Below, in pieces: positions 45,549 through 57,532 of a DNA stretch of 64,000 bases (within the stretch, counting starts at the first letter, position 1; each line of letters opens with the position of its first letter). The position numbers were made by a program, and so were the translations under genes. The stretch spans positions 87,444,342 to 87,508,341 of the forward strand of contig CM043953.1 in NCBI GenBank assembly GCA_014529385.2. The letters are read 5' to 3'. This DNA is from Adiantum capillus-veneris. Lineage: Eukaryota; Streptophyta; Polypodiopsida; Polypodiales; Pteridaceae. The notes below the pieces were generated by a model, which was not told the DNA's origin, searched no databases, and was given only the letters and a program-made list of their open reading frames with translations.

Positions 45549-48500
45549 TTAATGGCTTAATCCCTCCAATTCATTGCTGTCAATAAGGTCCTCACATGCA
45601 CCCCAGATACCATCAACTGCCGTCTCCGGGCTCTCCTTGTTTGACTCTTTATTTTTCACTACTGCGAAGCTTGCCTTCTGCTCGTTTAGACCATGCGATT
45701 CTTCTGCATTCCAGTTATCAAAGCCTTGTTCATTGTGATTTTTGTGTTCATTTACAAGTGAACCTGCAGAATTCTTGTCCCTCTTGTCAGTTTCCTCTGC
45801 TGTCCATTTTCCTGCCGAGCTCTTTCCTTCTCCCTCAGAGGATTGACCTCCTTGCCCAGCCTCAAAGCTTTCACCAGGTACTAGATCTGTTCCATCCTCC
45901 CTTTTCTGCTCTCTCTCTTCACCTTGACCTGCGCAAGTATGATCTCCCCAACCCTGTTTCTCAGTGCTCTTTGAACCATCATCTCCCCATCCCCGTGCAC
46001 TCTGGCCTTTATCCAGCTGCTCGGTGGTGTCACCCCAGCAACTGTCGTTTTGGCCTTTGGAAGCTTCAACTCTATCTCCCTTTCCATTCCCCCCATTCCG
46101 TTTACTTGCACTGTTTCCTTCCCCTACATGCCAGCCACTCATTTCTTGTTTCTCAGCATTAGTTGAGTCATCTGCTCCCCATCCACTTTCAAATTTCTCT
46201 GATGAACCGTGCGCCACTCCCCATTCACTTTCACCTTCGTTTCTCGACTCCTTAAAGCCCGCCTTCTGTTCACTCCAACCAGTTGATTCACCTACAGCCC
46301 AATTGTTCATAAAGCCTTGTTCCTCGTGCTTCCTATGCTCATTCCTACATGAATCTGCGGAGTTCCAGTCATTGCTTTCCCTTTCCTGTGCTCCCCATTT
46401 TCCTGAAAAGCTGTTTCCTCTTCCAGCTCTCCCTCCAAAGCCTTGGCCTCTTCGCCAAGACCCAAACCTTCCACCACGTCCTCGTCCTCTTGCATCCCCA
46501 CTTTGCTTGTAGCTCTCATCATCTTGGCCTGCCCCCATAAAGCCTGCAGCTCCCCAGCCACCTTTTTCAGTGTTCTTTGAATCACCGGCTCCCCATGCTT
46601 TCCCAGTTTCCCCTCTACCCAACTGCACATCAGCATCACCCCAGCCCCTGTCATTTTGGCCTTTGCTTGCTTCAATTCTACTTCCCTTTGCATTCCAACC
46701 ACTTCCTTCAGTCGCACCATTTTCTTCCCCAACATGCCAGCCAGTCCTTTCCTGTTTCTCGGCGCTCTTTGAGTCACCTGCTCCCCATCCACTTTCAAAT
46801 TTCTCTGATGAGCCATCTGGGATTCCCCAACCACTTTTATCTTGGGTTCTTGACAACTCAAAGCCCCCTTTGTTTTCGTTCCAACTGTTTGATCCACTCA
46901 CAAAAACTGGCCGATTGTTAAAGCCTTGTTCCTTGTGATTTTTGAACTCACTACTGCCTGGATCTGCAGAATTCCAGTCACTACTTCCCGCTTCCTGTTG
47001 TCCCCATTTTCCTGAAAAGTTGTTTCCTCTTCCATCCCTTCCTCCAAAGCCTCGCCCTCTTCGCCCAGACCCAAACCTTCTGCCACGTCCTCGTCCTCTG
47101 TCATCGCCTCTTTGCTTGTGGCTCCCTTCATCTTGACCTGCCCAGGTACAGCCTGCAGCTCCCCAACCACCTTTCTCAGTGTTCTTCGAATCATTGGCCC
47201 CCCATCCAGCCTCAGTATCCCGTTTACCCGAAGGCACATAAGCATCACCCCACCCACTATGATTTTGGCCTTTGGACACCTCAACTCTATCTCCCTTACC
47301 TGCCCAAATACAGCCTGCACCTCCCCAACCACCTCTCTCAGTATTCTTGGGATCATTGGTTCCCCATCCAAACTCAGTTCCCCCTTTGTCCAACTCCACA
47401 TCAGCGTCACCCCAGCCACTATCATTTTGGCTTTTGGAAGCTTCTACTTTATCTCCCTTACCTGCCCCCATACAGCCTGCAGTTCCCCAACCACTGTTCT
47501 CAGTGTTCTTTGAATCATTGGCTCCCCATCCAAACTCAGTTTCCCCTTTATCCAACTGCACATCAGCGTCACCCCAGCCACTACCATTTCGGCCTTTGGA
47601 AGCTTCAACTCTATCTCCCTTTGCATTTCCACCAATCGTTGCACTTTTTTCTTCCACTGTATGCCAGGAACTTATTTCTTCTTTCTCATTGTTCTTAGAG
47701 TCATCAGCTCCCCATTCCCTTTCAAATTTCTCTGATGAGCCGTCGGTAAGTCCCTGACCACTTTCCCCTTGGTTTCTCGATACCTTAAAGTCCACCTGCT
47801 GGTCATTCCAGCTGGTTGATTGACGGGCAGCCCAATCGTTACTGAAGCCTTGTTCCTCCTGCTTCCTGTCAGAATTCCAGCCGCTGCTTTCCTTTTCTTG
47901 TGATCCCCACTTTCCTGCAAAGCTGTTTCCTCTTCCGGCTCTTCCTCCAAAGCCTCGGCCTCTTCGCCCAGACCCAAACCCAAACCCACGTCCTCGTCCT
48001 CGTCCATCGCCACTTTGCTTGTAGCTATCTTCTTGACCTGCCCCCACAAAGCCTGCAGCTCCCCAGCCACCTTTTCCAGTGTTCTTTGAATCACTAGCTC
48101 CCCAGCCACCTTTTCCAGTGTTCTTTGAATCACTAGCTCCCCATCCACCTTTCCCAGTGTTCTTTGAATCACTAGCTCCCCATCCAAATCCAGTTTCCCC
48201 TTTATCCAACTGCACATCAGCATCACCCCAGCCCCTGTCGTTTTGGCCTTTGGAAGCTTCAGTTCCAGCTCCATTTTTATCCCCACCATTTTCTTCCCCT
48301 ACATGCCAGCCATTGAGATCCTGTTTGTTATTCATGCCTGAGCCTGCAACTCCCCAACCAGTGGTTACAGTATTTCCTGAGTCATCTGCTCCCCATCCAC
48401 TTTCATTACGCATGTGTGAACCTGCAGAATTCCAGTCACTATTTTCTGTCTCCTGTGCTTCCCGTTTTTCTGAAGAGCTGTTTCCCCTTCCACCTCTTCC

Positions 48501-49187
48501 TTGAAAGCCTCGGCCTCTTTGCCCGCACCCGAACCTGCCACCACGTCCTCGCTCTGTTCCATTACCCCTTTCCTTATGGCTCTCTGTATCTTGCGATGCC
48601 CACGTACAATCAACGGCCCCCCAGCTACCTTTTTCAGTGCTATTAATCTTTGAATCGGTGGCTCCCCATCCACCAAGCCCAGTTTGCCCTTTATCTGACT
48701 GTATATCAGAATTACCCCAGCCACTGTCATTTTGGCCTTCAGAAGCTTCGACACTGTCTCCCTTTGCATTCCAACCATTTCCTCCAGTTGCATCATTTTT
48801 TTCCCCTATATGCCAGCCGCTTATATCTTGTTTCTCAGCTTTTTCTGAGTCGTCTGCTCCCCATCCACTTTCAAATTTCTCTGGTGAGCCATCAGCGACT
48901 CCCCAGCCTTTTTCATCTTGGCTTTTGGACGCCTCAAAGCCTGGCTTCTGTTCATTCCAACCATTTGATTCTTCTGCAGCCCAACTGTTATTAAAGTCTT
49001 GTTCCTCGTGCTTCTTGTGCTCATTCCTGTGTGCACCTGCAGAATTCCAATCACTATTCTCTGTTTCCTGTGCTCCCCATTTTCCTGAAAAGCTGTTTCC
49101 TCTTCCACCTCTTCCTCGAAAGCCTCGGCCTCTTCGCCCAGACCCAAACCGGCCACCACGTCCTCGCTCTGTTCCATCACCCCTTCG
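45549..49187 (-). repeat. macro-repeat in the last SPT6-like exon (RG-box plus WG/GW modules)
   Basis: Six modules by eye, starting near 49187, 48575, 48025, 47122, 46515 and 45910. Modules 1, 4 and 5 are close to 605 bp (202-204 residues), module 2 about 550 bp, module 3 about 900 bp, and module 6 is decayed. Each starts with an RG-rich box (RFGSGRRGRGF then GRGGRGNSFSGKWG), then DWNSA, a His/Glu-rich linker, KFESGWGADDS, SGWHVGEEN, EASKGQNDSGWGDADVQLDKG and KGGWGAAG. Module 2 holds a 13-residue triplicate (GWGASDSKNTGKG). Module 3 holds a roughly 65-residue unit three to four times. About 46 WG/GW sites. No stop codon interrupts the exon. Confidence 0.9.
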
Positions 49188-52100
49188 GTTGTGCCTCTCT
49201 TCCTCTGGACCGACCAACCTACAACGAGCATCACTGACAGTCTTCTTTATATAGTTTATAACCGTATCCATCTTTCGAAACATTTTGTTCTGCAATCCAT
49301 ATCCTTCAGGATACAGGTCGACTTTCTCTGTAAAAACTTTTTCACCCACCATGTACGATAATGCTATGGCTCCAAGATTATTAGGGCACAAGGAGAAGCA
49401 ATACACCAAACCGTCTGTGGAGACCTCTTTTTCCTGATTAAGGAAGCTTCTAATTTCATCATCATTCCCGGACTGGAATTCTCTTGATTGTAGCACATCA
49501 TTCATTTTACTGACCAGAGGGGAAGCATAGCTAGTAACCACCTGCAAGCATGTTTGTAAGGTAAGAACAATCGTGTAGTGCTAATGAATAGACCAACCAA
49601 AAAGAAAATGACTTGAATTCCTTCTAAATCAAGATGCAAATAAGAGCAGGTAAGCAAGACTGTAAAGTTCATGTTCTTCGCATCATAAGAGTCTTTTGTG
49701 ACTGTGACATCACATTGTGAGAGTTTGGAAATAAGAGCAACTATGCAGCACACAAGCTCATAAGCATTTAGGATCCGACAGAGAGATGGAAAAAAAGGGG
49801 ACTGTGATAGTCATTGCGGGAGTATTTGTGAGCTTTTTACGTGAAGAATAGGCAGAGACAATTAAGGCTTGTCCCTCTGACCTGAAAACCTGTACTAATG
49901 AATAGTAGCATCGAGACACTCCTGAAACAGGTTCCATAAATTGAAACTCAAGAGTGTAATTCTTCCCATCTCTGGATGCTAGCTACACTTTGCAATATAA
50001 AATTGTATCACCTTCAGGGTTTAGCACATCATCACAAGGTTTTTTATTTCTAATATTTACTTTTCCATACACCTCTCTCCCAGACAGTATGCCTTTGGTC
50101 TCTAATAATGCCATTTTTATTCATTTTGCTAGTGTATTGTCACTTTATAATACTATGTAACAGAGTTCAAAACAAAGGTTCTTGCTTATGACACTTTCAA
50201 ATCGTCCAGGCCATTAAATTCACAAAATACTCCTATGATAAGGGAACACAGTGCTTGAGGCCTGGAGTTCACAAAATAATGCTAATATGAGAGATCACAG
50301 AGCTTGAGGTTTCCAACACATCTGAATTGATTCGGATTGGAGCTACTTCTTCCTGAAGTTTGCACTAGACAAAGAATGACAGTTAAAACTTTTTGTAACC
50401 TGTTGACAATGTTTCAGAAAAAACTCAGTAAGGGAAGGGAACAGACAGAACTCTACATTGTACCTCATCAAGGGTACTGAAATTTCTTCCATCAATTTTG
50501 AGAGTGTTCCCAAGTCGTGAAAATGTGCTTAGATCTGAGCTATCCTTCTCAAATTCTTCAATCTCTTTTTGTATATAAACATTGTCCTGACACTTCAAAG
50601 TCATCGATAAACAAGCAGGTCCTTCACTACTTGGATGGAACATCACCTTGTTAGGATTCTCCTCTGATAATGCCTGAAGACAAGTAAAAACGTTCATAGA
50701 ATCTACAACAGATGCAAAACAAACTCATGCAAAACTATGTAAACACGTAATCTAAGATTTCTGAAATGAGGTGATCACTGTCTACAGTGACATTTTGCTT
50801 AAAAGAAGATCCCTATCTCCCTCAATTTCACAGTCATCCATTATGTTTAATCATATCTTTCTGTATTTGTAGGTAGTCACCTGCACTTCTCGCATTTTAT
50901 TTTATTTTACATGTGAAATGTGGAGAGACGATTACCTTGATTGCATCAGACATAGAAACGTTTTGAAATAAAGGATGATGAATGTCTCGAGGTTTGAAAC
51001 AAAGGTCTTTTGCATTGGGTTGCCCCTTGTTCAGCACTGCCTCCTCTGAGCAAAGCACTCTTTCAGCATGTGGCACACTTACATCACTATCATGAGCTTC
51101 CATATTGTTTCCTAGGCAAGACAATTGCACAGAAAATTGATCTTTGAACACATTAGCAACGTAGCAGGTCAAAGTGCTTCCTTCTGACAAAACTTGTGTC
51201 AGGTCGACATTAGAGTCAGAAGTGAAATCTTCTTTTTCTAAGACCCCCCTGAGACGAGACTCTAATGTGCATATTGCCCGATGCCGGAAAACTTTCTGAA
51301 CAATAACATTCACTGCTTTGCCAATGCATAAACTTGCCTCATCTTCTCCAGTAAGCCAAGTAAACTCTTCATCCTGTGTTGGCTGGCTGTATGGAGCACG
51401 AAAGTCACTGAACCCATCAAGTAATTCTTTACGGACATCCTTCAGAATATCTATGTTTACAACCTCGTCCAATTGCAAAGAGTTGAAAAAGTTCATGACA
51501 ATTTCTTCTGTAAAAGCATCTGGATTTTTTCGGAAATGCGCAATAGCTGCTTCTACCACATCCATGTCTTTCTCACTGTCCAATGATGCTTGTCCATTGG
51601 TCAAGGCATAAATTGCTAAATTCCTGGCAAACTCGTAGTACTCCGGATGAATCCGTGTATCATCAAGAGGATCAAGTTTCCTCAGCCCTGAGACAGCATG
51701 CCCAACTCGTCGTATTCGCAAGAATGCAGAGCAATTTCTGAAGACAACGTCCTTCAATGAGAAGGGATATCTCAACAAAGACTCTCTGCTAGGAAGCCAT
51801 CCTGATTCTTGGATAAGCTGTTGTATCTTGGAGGCTTTCTTCCAACCAAGACCACACACAAATTGCAGGGGTGAGAATAACCATTCATGTGCTACAGCTA
51901 GGTTAACATCAACACCAATCTGATTAGTAACTGTAACCATGACACATTCTATGGAAGCATAGAGGTCCTCTGCAGACAAAAACCGCTGCATTGGATGCAT
52001 ACTCAATGCAACAATGTCCTTACTAGGGTTGCATAAAGCAGCTATCACTGCTAGAGGATTTTGAAGGCTGCGTCCTAAAGCAACAGCGCGTCGGATAATG

Positions 52101-55100
52101 CCTACAAGCACGCGGAAAAAAACCATGATTGATGGAAAAATATAGCAAAACTCCGTATAGCCAAGTAATTATTCTTACTTGGCTGCTTTGGTAGTTGCAC
52201 CAAGGAAACTTGTGATTTCTCATAGAGAGAAGCCAGGGATTCATCTCCATAGATGACAGGAACAGAAATCAGAGCAGAATTCACCTCAGCAGCCTTGCCT
52301 ACGGTCTTACAAAGGTAGAAAACATTACTTATTCACCATTAAGCCCAAGTATGTTAGATGATGCAGCCTGTTGCAAATGGCAGTACTAACCTCAGCAATT
52401 GTATCCTTGAGGTGACGACAAGCAAAGTTTATTACTGCTCCCACAACAACAACATTCGGCTTGTGCATGAGTATGAATTTTTTAAGTCTCTCTTGATCAT
52501 CCACTTTTCTTTGGAGCTGCTGTTCATGACTCCCAGGGCGTACATTCAAATAACCTGTTTGCAGTGAGTCAACCAATTCTCCAAAGGCATCAAGAATCAC
52601 AAACGTAGTTGGAGGATCTCGAGATCCCCAGCAGCACACCATTACTATTGCATTCTTTGAAGTGTTGTCTTTAGAGCTCGTAGAAGCATCAACAAAAGGG
52701 TCGCTGATGGGATAAGGAGCCATAGTAACCCTTTTCCAAAGGCTCTTACAACATTCGGCTTGAATCCAAGCCTTGGCTGTTACTGTCAATGAGAGTCGCA
52801 TGTCCTTAGCCAACAGAGGCAGTAACATTTGGGCAAGAGCCTCTTGCAATATTAGCTTTCTTTGCTCATTCCACAACTCGCTTACTTCATTTGAAGCATT
52901 TGAAAAGTAGTTTTTGTGGAGACTCTGTATGAGTACTTCATCAAAGACTTCTTGAGTTAGCTCTATCCGGACCTCTACGAGCTCATCCTCTTCTGCCTTC
53001 TGTATGAGTAGCCACTCTCCACCATTGAAGCTTTTGACAGACTTGGCTTTAACATTTTTAACACATGCAAGCTCATGAAAAGCATCAATCAGGACTTCAC
53101 CCTTTGACGTTGGAGCAGTACTCACAACAGCATGTTGATCAAAAAGACTTCGGACAAATTTCCTCACTCTTGGTTCACAGCTCAATTCATAAGCAGCCTA
53201 CAGACATACAACATGTACAAATCAAAACTTGATATTAACAAATTTACTAGACAAGAAATTACGTCTGGAAAACTGTTCCCCTACTGGAACATACCCAGTA
53301 GGAAATTACTTGATAAAGAAAAAAGCTTACATGGTTAGGATAAAGCATACCATGTGCCTTGCTCCTTCAAGTGCTTTTTGTGGCTCAGTGAACTGCCCAC
53401 TAGCATAGCTTAAATCAACTTCTTCTGGAGGAACAGTAAGATCAAGCGGTTCGTGTATCTGACAGATAATTATACAAAATCAATTGATTTTGTTTTCTGG
53501 TAGAAATATGCGCATACAAAACAATAGTCCAAATTCTAAATGCAGGAGTGTGTATGCCTTCTTCTGATATGCAATGTGTACAATAATACTAAATGTTTAC
53601 TGCTTCAGAGTGTTATCGAAAACCACAGACGCACCTTCTGCAATCCATGAAGGTTTTCACCCAACTGTTCTGGTGTTAAACCCAGCTGCCTCACCAAGTG
53701 TCTCAAGCCTGACTTGCAGCACAAACCATACAAGGACTGCCTTCTTGGCCTTTTGTACTGACCCTTGGGTGGTGCCTTTTCATCAACTGGAAACTGTAAG
53801 TTAAATTTGGCATCTAGATCATCAACTGTCACTTCTGAATCTGCTTCCTGTAAGGCTTGCATAACTACATCCAGGGTCCTGTCTTCTTCATCAGAGCCAA
53901 TTACTTTAGTCATGGCACGATTTTTCCAGGTATCTTGCTGTGTGCTTTTACGGCGCAATAAAGACAGCCATTTTCGGTCCCATTGAAAAATCATCCACAA
54001 TGCCTAACATCAAACAAAAAGTTCGATTGTAATTTGTGGTTAGTACCAAAAACCTGATCTTGCTAACATGTTAAAATGCGCTGCAGCTAACTGCATTTAA
54101 TGAGCCTAATGAAACTATTAAGAGCATGAGTTTGTGATGTACAATCTAATATCGGTTACAAAGATAAGGAGAAGGTCTGTGAGCAAAGAGAAGGCCACCT
54201 TAGAAAATATATCCAGCAAACATATACTCGTCCATACACTTGCTATAGCATGAACTTAAAAGTCCTCGTATCTCAGCTCAAAAGAGTTCACCTTGAAGGA
54301 TTTTATCTGCAAGCTGTTCCCTGCGCATCCAAAGCCTACCTCCTTTGTATCAATTCTTCTGGCAAGCCTGGGGCACTTGTGAAAGTTGTACATACCAATG
54401 ACAGGAACCTAAAGAAACAAAAGATACCATTTTAATAGGTCTTTAAGAGGAGTAATAGATGAACGACCTGTAATGCAGTACACGTCACCTCACACTTTTC
54501 AACATGTAGTTGCATGAGCACAGCTACAATTTCTTTGATTATTTCCTCCTTGTCAATGTCTGTGATACATTTAAGTTCCTCGTCTTCTTTGATTGTTGTG
54601 AAGTCTCCAAATAATCTGTTGTGAATCCAGTGAGCCTCTTTAGTCCAATCATTCATTGAAGCGGTTGCTGTAAGATCCTGTTCATGCATCTGTAAACAGC
54701 AAATGGTGGCAAGGATGTTAATGCATTACTCTACTAGGGTCACAGGCACAATACAGTCCACTTTGAAGTTCTTGAACATTTGAAATAGAGGCGTTGGTTT
54801 GAGCTCGGCTTAAGATCACTAAAAGTACTTTTAGCTTGGATTTCGAGATGTGAAACATAGAAATCAATATGCCGCTTCAACAAGGAAGATATTTTTTGGG
54901 AGTGAAAGAGAAGGGAGATAAATCAAGATAAGCAAGGGAAAGAATCAAGTTAAGCTCAATATATGTTTTCAACGTCAACTGCGCCAAATGCTCTCTGGCA
55001 CACAAAACTCCTTCAAATAGCCACCTTCTGTGAGAACGAGACAAAAAGTTACTTACCTGAAACCTTTCAGGTAAATCTATCTCCTTCGTATAAGTTTCTC

Positions 55101-55534
55101 TTGATGCATTCACTGCATCCTCGAATAACAAATGCTCAAAATCTTCTCCCAGAAATATGAGAGCATCATCGTCACTATTCTGCTTCTGTGTAGATCCATT
55201 AAATCTAGCGTCATACCAGCCAAATTTAGCTTTAGAATGAGAAGTCCTTTGTGCCGAAGAAAGTTTCTGCTTTCTTTTCTTGGCACAGACTGGTGAAACA
55301 GGACTCTCTTTGCTGTTCCTTTTGCTACCATCACCCCTGACCTCCTTATCCCCCTTTTTCTGAGACCATTTTTGCCTGTTCAATTACAGTGTAAATATAA
55401 TGTAAGGGAAATATTGCCAAAGGATTTCCTTCACATTTGCTAGTGGATGGAAAGTATAGAGTAGCAAAACCTCCATGCAGTCTCTGGGATCTCTTCACAT
55501 TCAGAAGACTCCTCTTCCCAATCACTATCAGAAT
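45549..55534 (-). CDS. SPT6L: SPT6-like transcription elongation factor with giant WG/GW C-terminus (N-terminus not found)
   Basis: A histone chaperone family that binds RNA polymerase II; plant members carry Argonaute-binding WG/GW motifs. Exons on the minus strand: 55534-55471, 55375-55057, 54689-54489, 54408-54340, 54003-53635, 53458-53351, 53197-52391, about 52293-52179 (acceptor uncertain), 52101-50936, 50673-50464 and 49541-45549, nearly all with in-phase GT-AG borders. Domains: acidic start (DSDWEEESSECEE), DLPERFQ, helix-turn-helix core (FQWDRKWLSLLRRK, GQYKRPRRQSLYGLC), ARHM/AYELSCEP, YqgF-like (VMVCCWGSRDPPTTFVILD), helix-hairpin-helix (QFVCGLGWKKASKIQ), LDDTRIHPEYY, S1-like segment, tandem SH2 (RLGNTLKIDGRNFSTLDE, then LVYCFSLCPNNLGAIALSY) and the repeat C-terminus. 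About 2,470 residues visible, far longer than the roughly 1,650 I recall for Arabidopsis. The first acidic residues and the start codon are not seen. Confidence 0.9.
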
Positions 55535-55913
55535 CTGCCAAAAATTATTAGTATAAAAGACTTCAATATGGATCCAATATATGATAATGACACTTAATAA
55601 AAACACAGCAAGCCATACATGAGACGGAACAAAATTGAAAAAGAATAATCTTTTGAAATACAAGAACTCAGCTTTAAGCACATGTATAATAGTCTTTCAT
55701 TAGTGGCAGCAGAGGAGTCATACACACGAGGGATTACAGCAGAAAACCAGCAGCTCCGTATGGGGAAAGATGCAGCAGAAAGCAGGAAAGACATAGTATA
55801 GTGAAACGCATACGACAGAAGTTCTGTCATTTGGGCTCACACCACCATGCTGTTTATTCACCTGCTCCTTTTACCAGCCTCTCTGATCCTCTACTAGTAT
55901 TCCGACAAGCTAC
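55535..55913. other. upstream intron or 5' flank of the SPT6-like gene
   Basis: The first exon placed (55534) has a good acceptor (TTTTTGGCAG) upstream, so at least one more exon must lie further 5'. No acidic coding stretch is seen here before the LTR at about 55914. An ORF at 55594-55830 on the minus strand is hydrophobic and does not resemble an SPT6 N-terminus. Confidence 0.55.
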
Positions 55914-56762
55914 TGTGTCAGATGTAACAGAAAGAGAGAATTGACGATGTCACGAAGTGCTGAAGTGGCATAACTGACCGACCGGAGGATGACGTTGCTG
56001 ACCGTATGGTGGTGACATGGCACTGCATGTCACAAACTGCTGACGCCACTGAAGACCTAACCAGTTAGGGCTCCCCGAGCCTAACCCTAGCCAACCTACA
56101 GATCCCGGCTTATGAGGCCTAAACCCTAGCAGAAGCAAAAGAAGACGAAGTTCTCACCAACTTATAGTTCCTAGCCGAGTGACCTAATTATTAAAGAAAG
56201 GTTAGGATTAAAATCCTAACCCCCAACAACTTATGGTACCCCCATCCCACGGGGCCTAAACACACACACACACACACACACAAAGACCTTGCGTAAAAAC
56301 TGATGATGCGGCAGCCGTATAGACGCCTGCAAAACGGCGCTGACATGGCAGTGTACAGACGCCCGCAAATTGCAGAGTTCTGATGACATGGCGCTGCTGT
56401 ATGGACAACCCCCAAGGACGCTAGCTTTTGGGAGACCAAATGATTTTATTTTAGACTACTAGCTTTTCATGTAAACTGCTTTTGAGGGCCCATGGACTTT
56501 AAATAAGAGATGAGGGCTCACTCTCTAGCATCCTACCGCGTGGAGGTGCAAAGGAGTTCTACCAGAGTTGTAACGTGTTGAAGCAATATAAAAAAATACC
56601 GAAAGGGGCGCCATCGTTTGAAGTGCTCTCTTGGGGTGGAACGCCACCACTCCCGTCTCTCGTGTGCCGTGCATCTTTTACAGTTCAGTTGTTTTGAAGC
56701 ATCTAAAGTCTGTTAAATCTGTTCTTTTCCGTTGGCACGTGACGCGGTGCCCTCTCATTACA
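55914..56762 (+). repeat. LTR of a plus-strand retroelement
   Basis: Right end CTCATTACA at 56762 is followed by a primer-binding-site-like ATGTTATCAGAAC. The last 150 bp (GTGCTCTCTTGGGGTGGAA onwards) match, inverted, the sequence at 63867-64000. The left end is placed at TGTCAGATG near 55916 only from the TG rule. A TTTAAATAAG box is at about 56497 and an (AC)n tract at 56262-56282. The element appears to be inserted in the upstream part of the SPT6-like gene. Confidence 0.7.
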
Positions 56763-56780
56763 ATGTTATCAGAACTCTAG
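56763..56780 (+). promoter_or_regulatory. degenerate primer-binding site, iMet type
   Basis: ATGTTATCAGAACTC corresponds to GTGGTATCAGGCATC at the mirror position of the related minus-strand element (63852-63866). Both derive from TGGTATCAGAGC. Confidence 0.6.
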
Positions 56781-56832
56781 CGATGTGCTTTTCTGAAAGC
56801 ATACCTATCCTACCAAGAACAGATAGAGCACC

Positions 56833-57215
56833 ATGACGTTTCTGGATTCTACAAAGTACCTGCAATTTCTTCTCGACAAGCTTCACGACATACTTTCGCG
56901 GCATCCTCTGCAGAATCTCCCTATGCTGCAAAGTTTCAGGCAGTTCCTGAATTACATGTTGCCCCCTCTGATGCGCCAAGTGGTATCACCTCCTCCGGCA
57001 CCAGAAAGTGCAAGAGCCTCTAACCGACAACCCTCCCAGCCTTCTGTTCCAATTGGGGGTGTTTTTAGGAACATGGTAAAGCCATCTGCTGACCTTGACC
57101 CAGTGCAACCGCCTCTACCACCGCCGTTGCCACCACAGCCGCCTAGGTACAATGGCTGAACCCGTATGGATATCCCTACTATCCACATCCGGGGATTGCA
57201 CTTAACCAACCAAAG
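56833..57215 (+). pseudogene. N-terminal ORF of the plus-strand LTR element, Pro-rich, cut by copia
   Basis: Opens MTFLDSTKYLQFLLDKLHDI 70 bp after the primer-binding site, then a helix-forming part to QFLNYMLPPLMRQVV and a proline-rich tail (PPLPPPLPPQPPRYNG). After a frame change LNPYGYPYYPHPGIALNQ continues to the copia LTR at 57216. Probably the start of a gag protein, but no conserved gag domain is visible. It is cut off by the inserted copia element. Confidence 0.5.
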
Positions 57216-57477
57216 TGAAGGGGAGGAGCCGGGAGCACAACGGAAGAGGAATACGCACGCACACACTCACACACACCCCACCATAGCCACATACAGGTTG
57301 GAGGAGGAGAGCCGACACGTACTGTGTGCCCCCTTTCTTTCTTCTCTATCTTATGCCTCAAGGCACAATACACATTGTACTTAGTGTTAGTGGCTCACAC
57401 AAGTGTATAGCTGTACACTTAGGGTTAGTAGAGCAGTTAGTGATAGGCGATCGGCCACATGGCCATTAAACCTAACA
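57216..57477 (-). repeat. 3' LTR of the 57 kb copia
   Basis: 262 bp, next to a polypurine tract at 57478-57493 (minus strand AAAGTGGGAGAA). It shares the TGAAGGGGAGGAGCC start (plus strand) and an (AC)n/GA-rich patch with the right LTR. GAAGGGG and GGGAGCAC are also shared with the LTRs of the small copia element. Confidence 0.88.
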
Positions 57478-57532
57478 TTCTCCCACTTTATGGCAAATGT
57501 GGGAGACCATAAGAATGGAAGAGAACCACTCT

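Noticed and set aside
45596-49254. Many long plus-strand and out-of-frame ORFs (up to 205 residues) across the SPT6-like C-terminal exon
   Set aside because: They are shadows of the repeat in the true minus-strand frame. Their number follows from the macro-repeat lacking stops in several frames, and they share no known domain.
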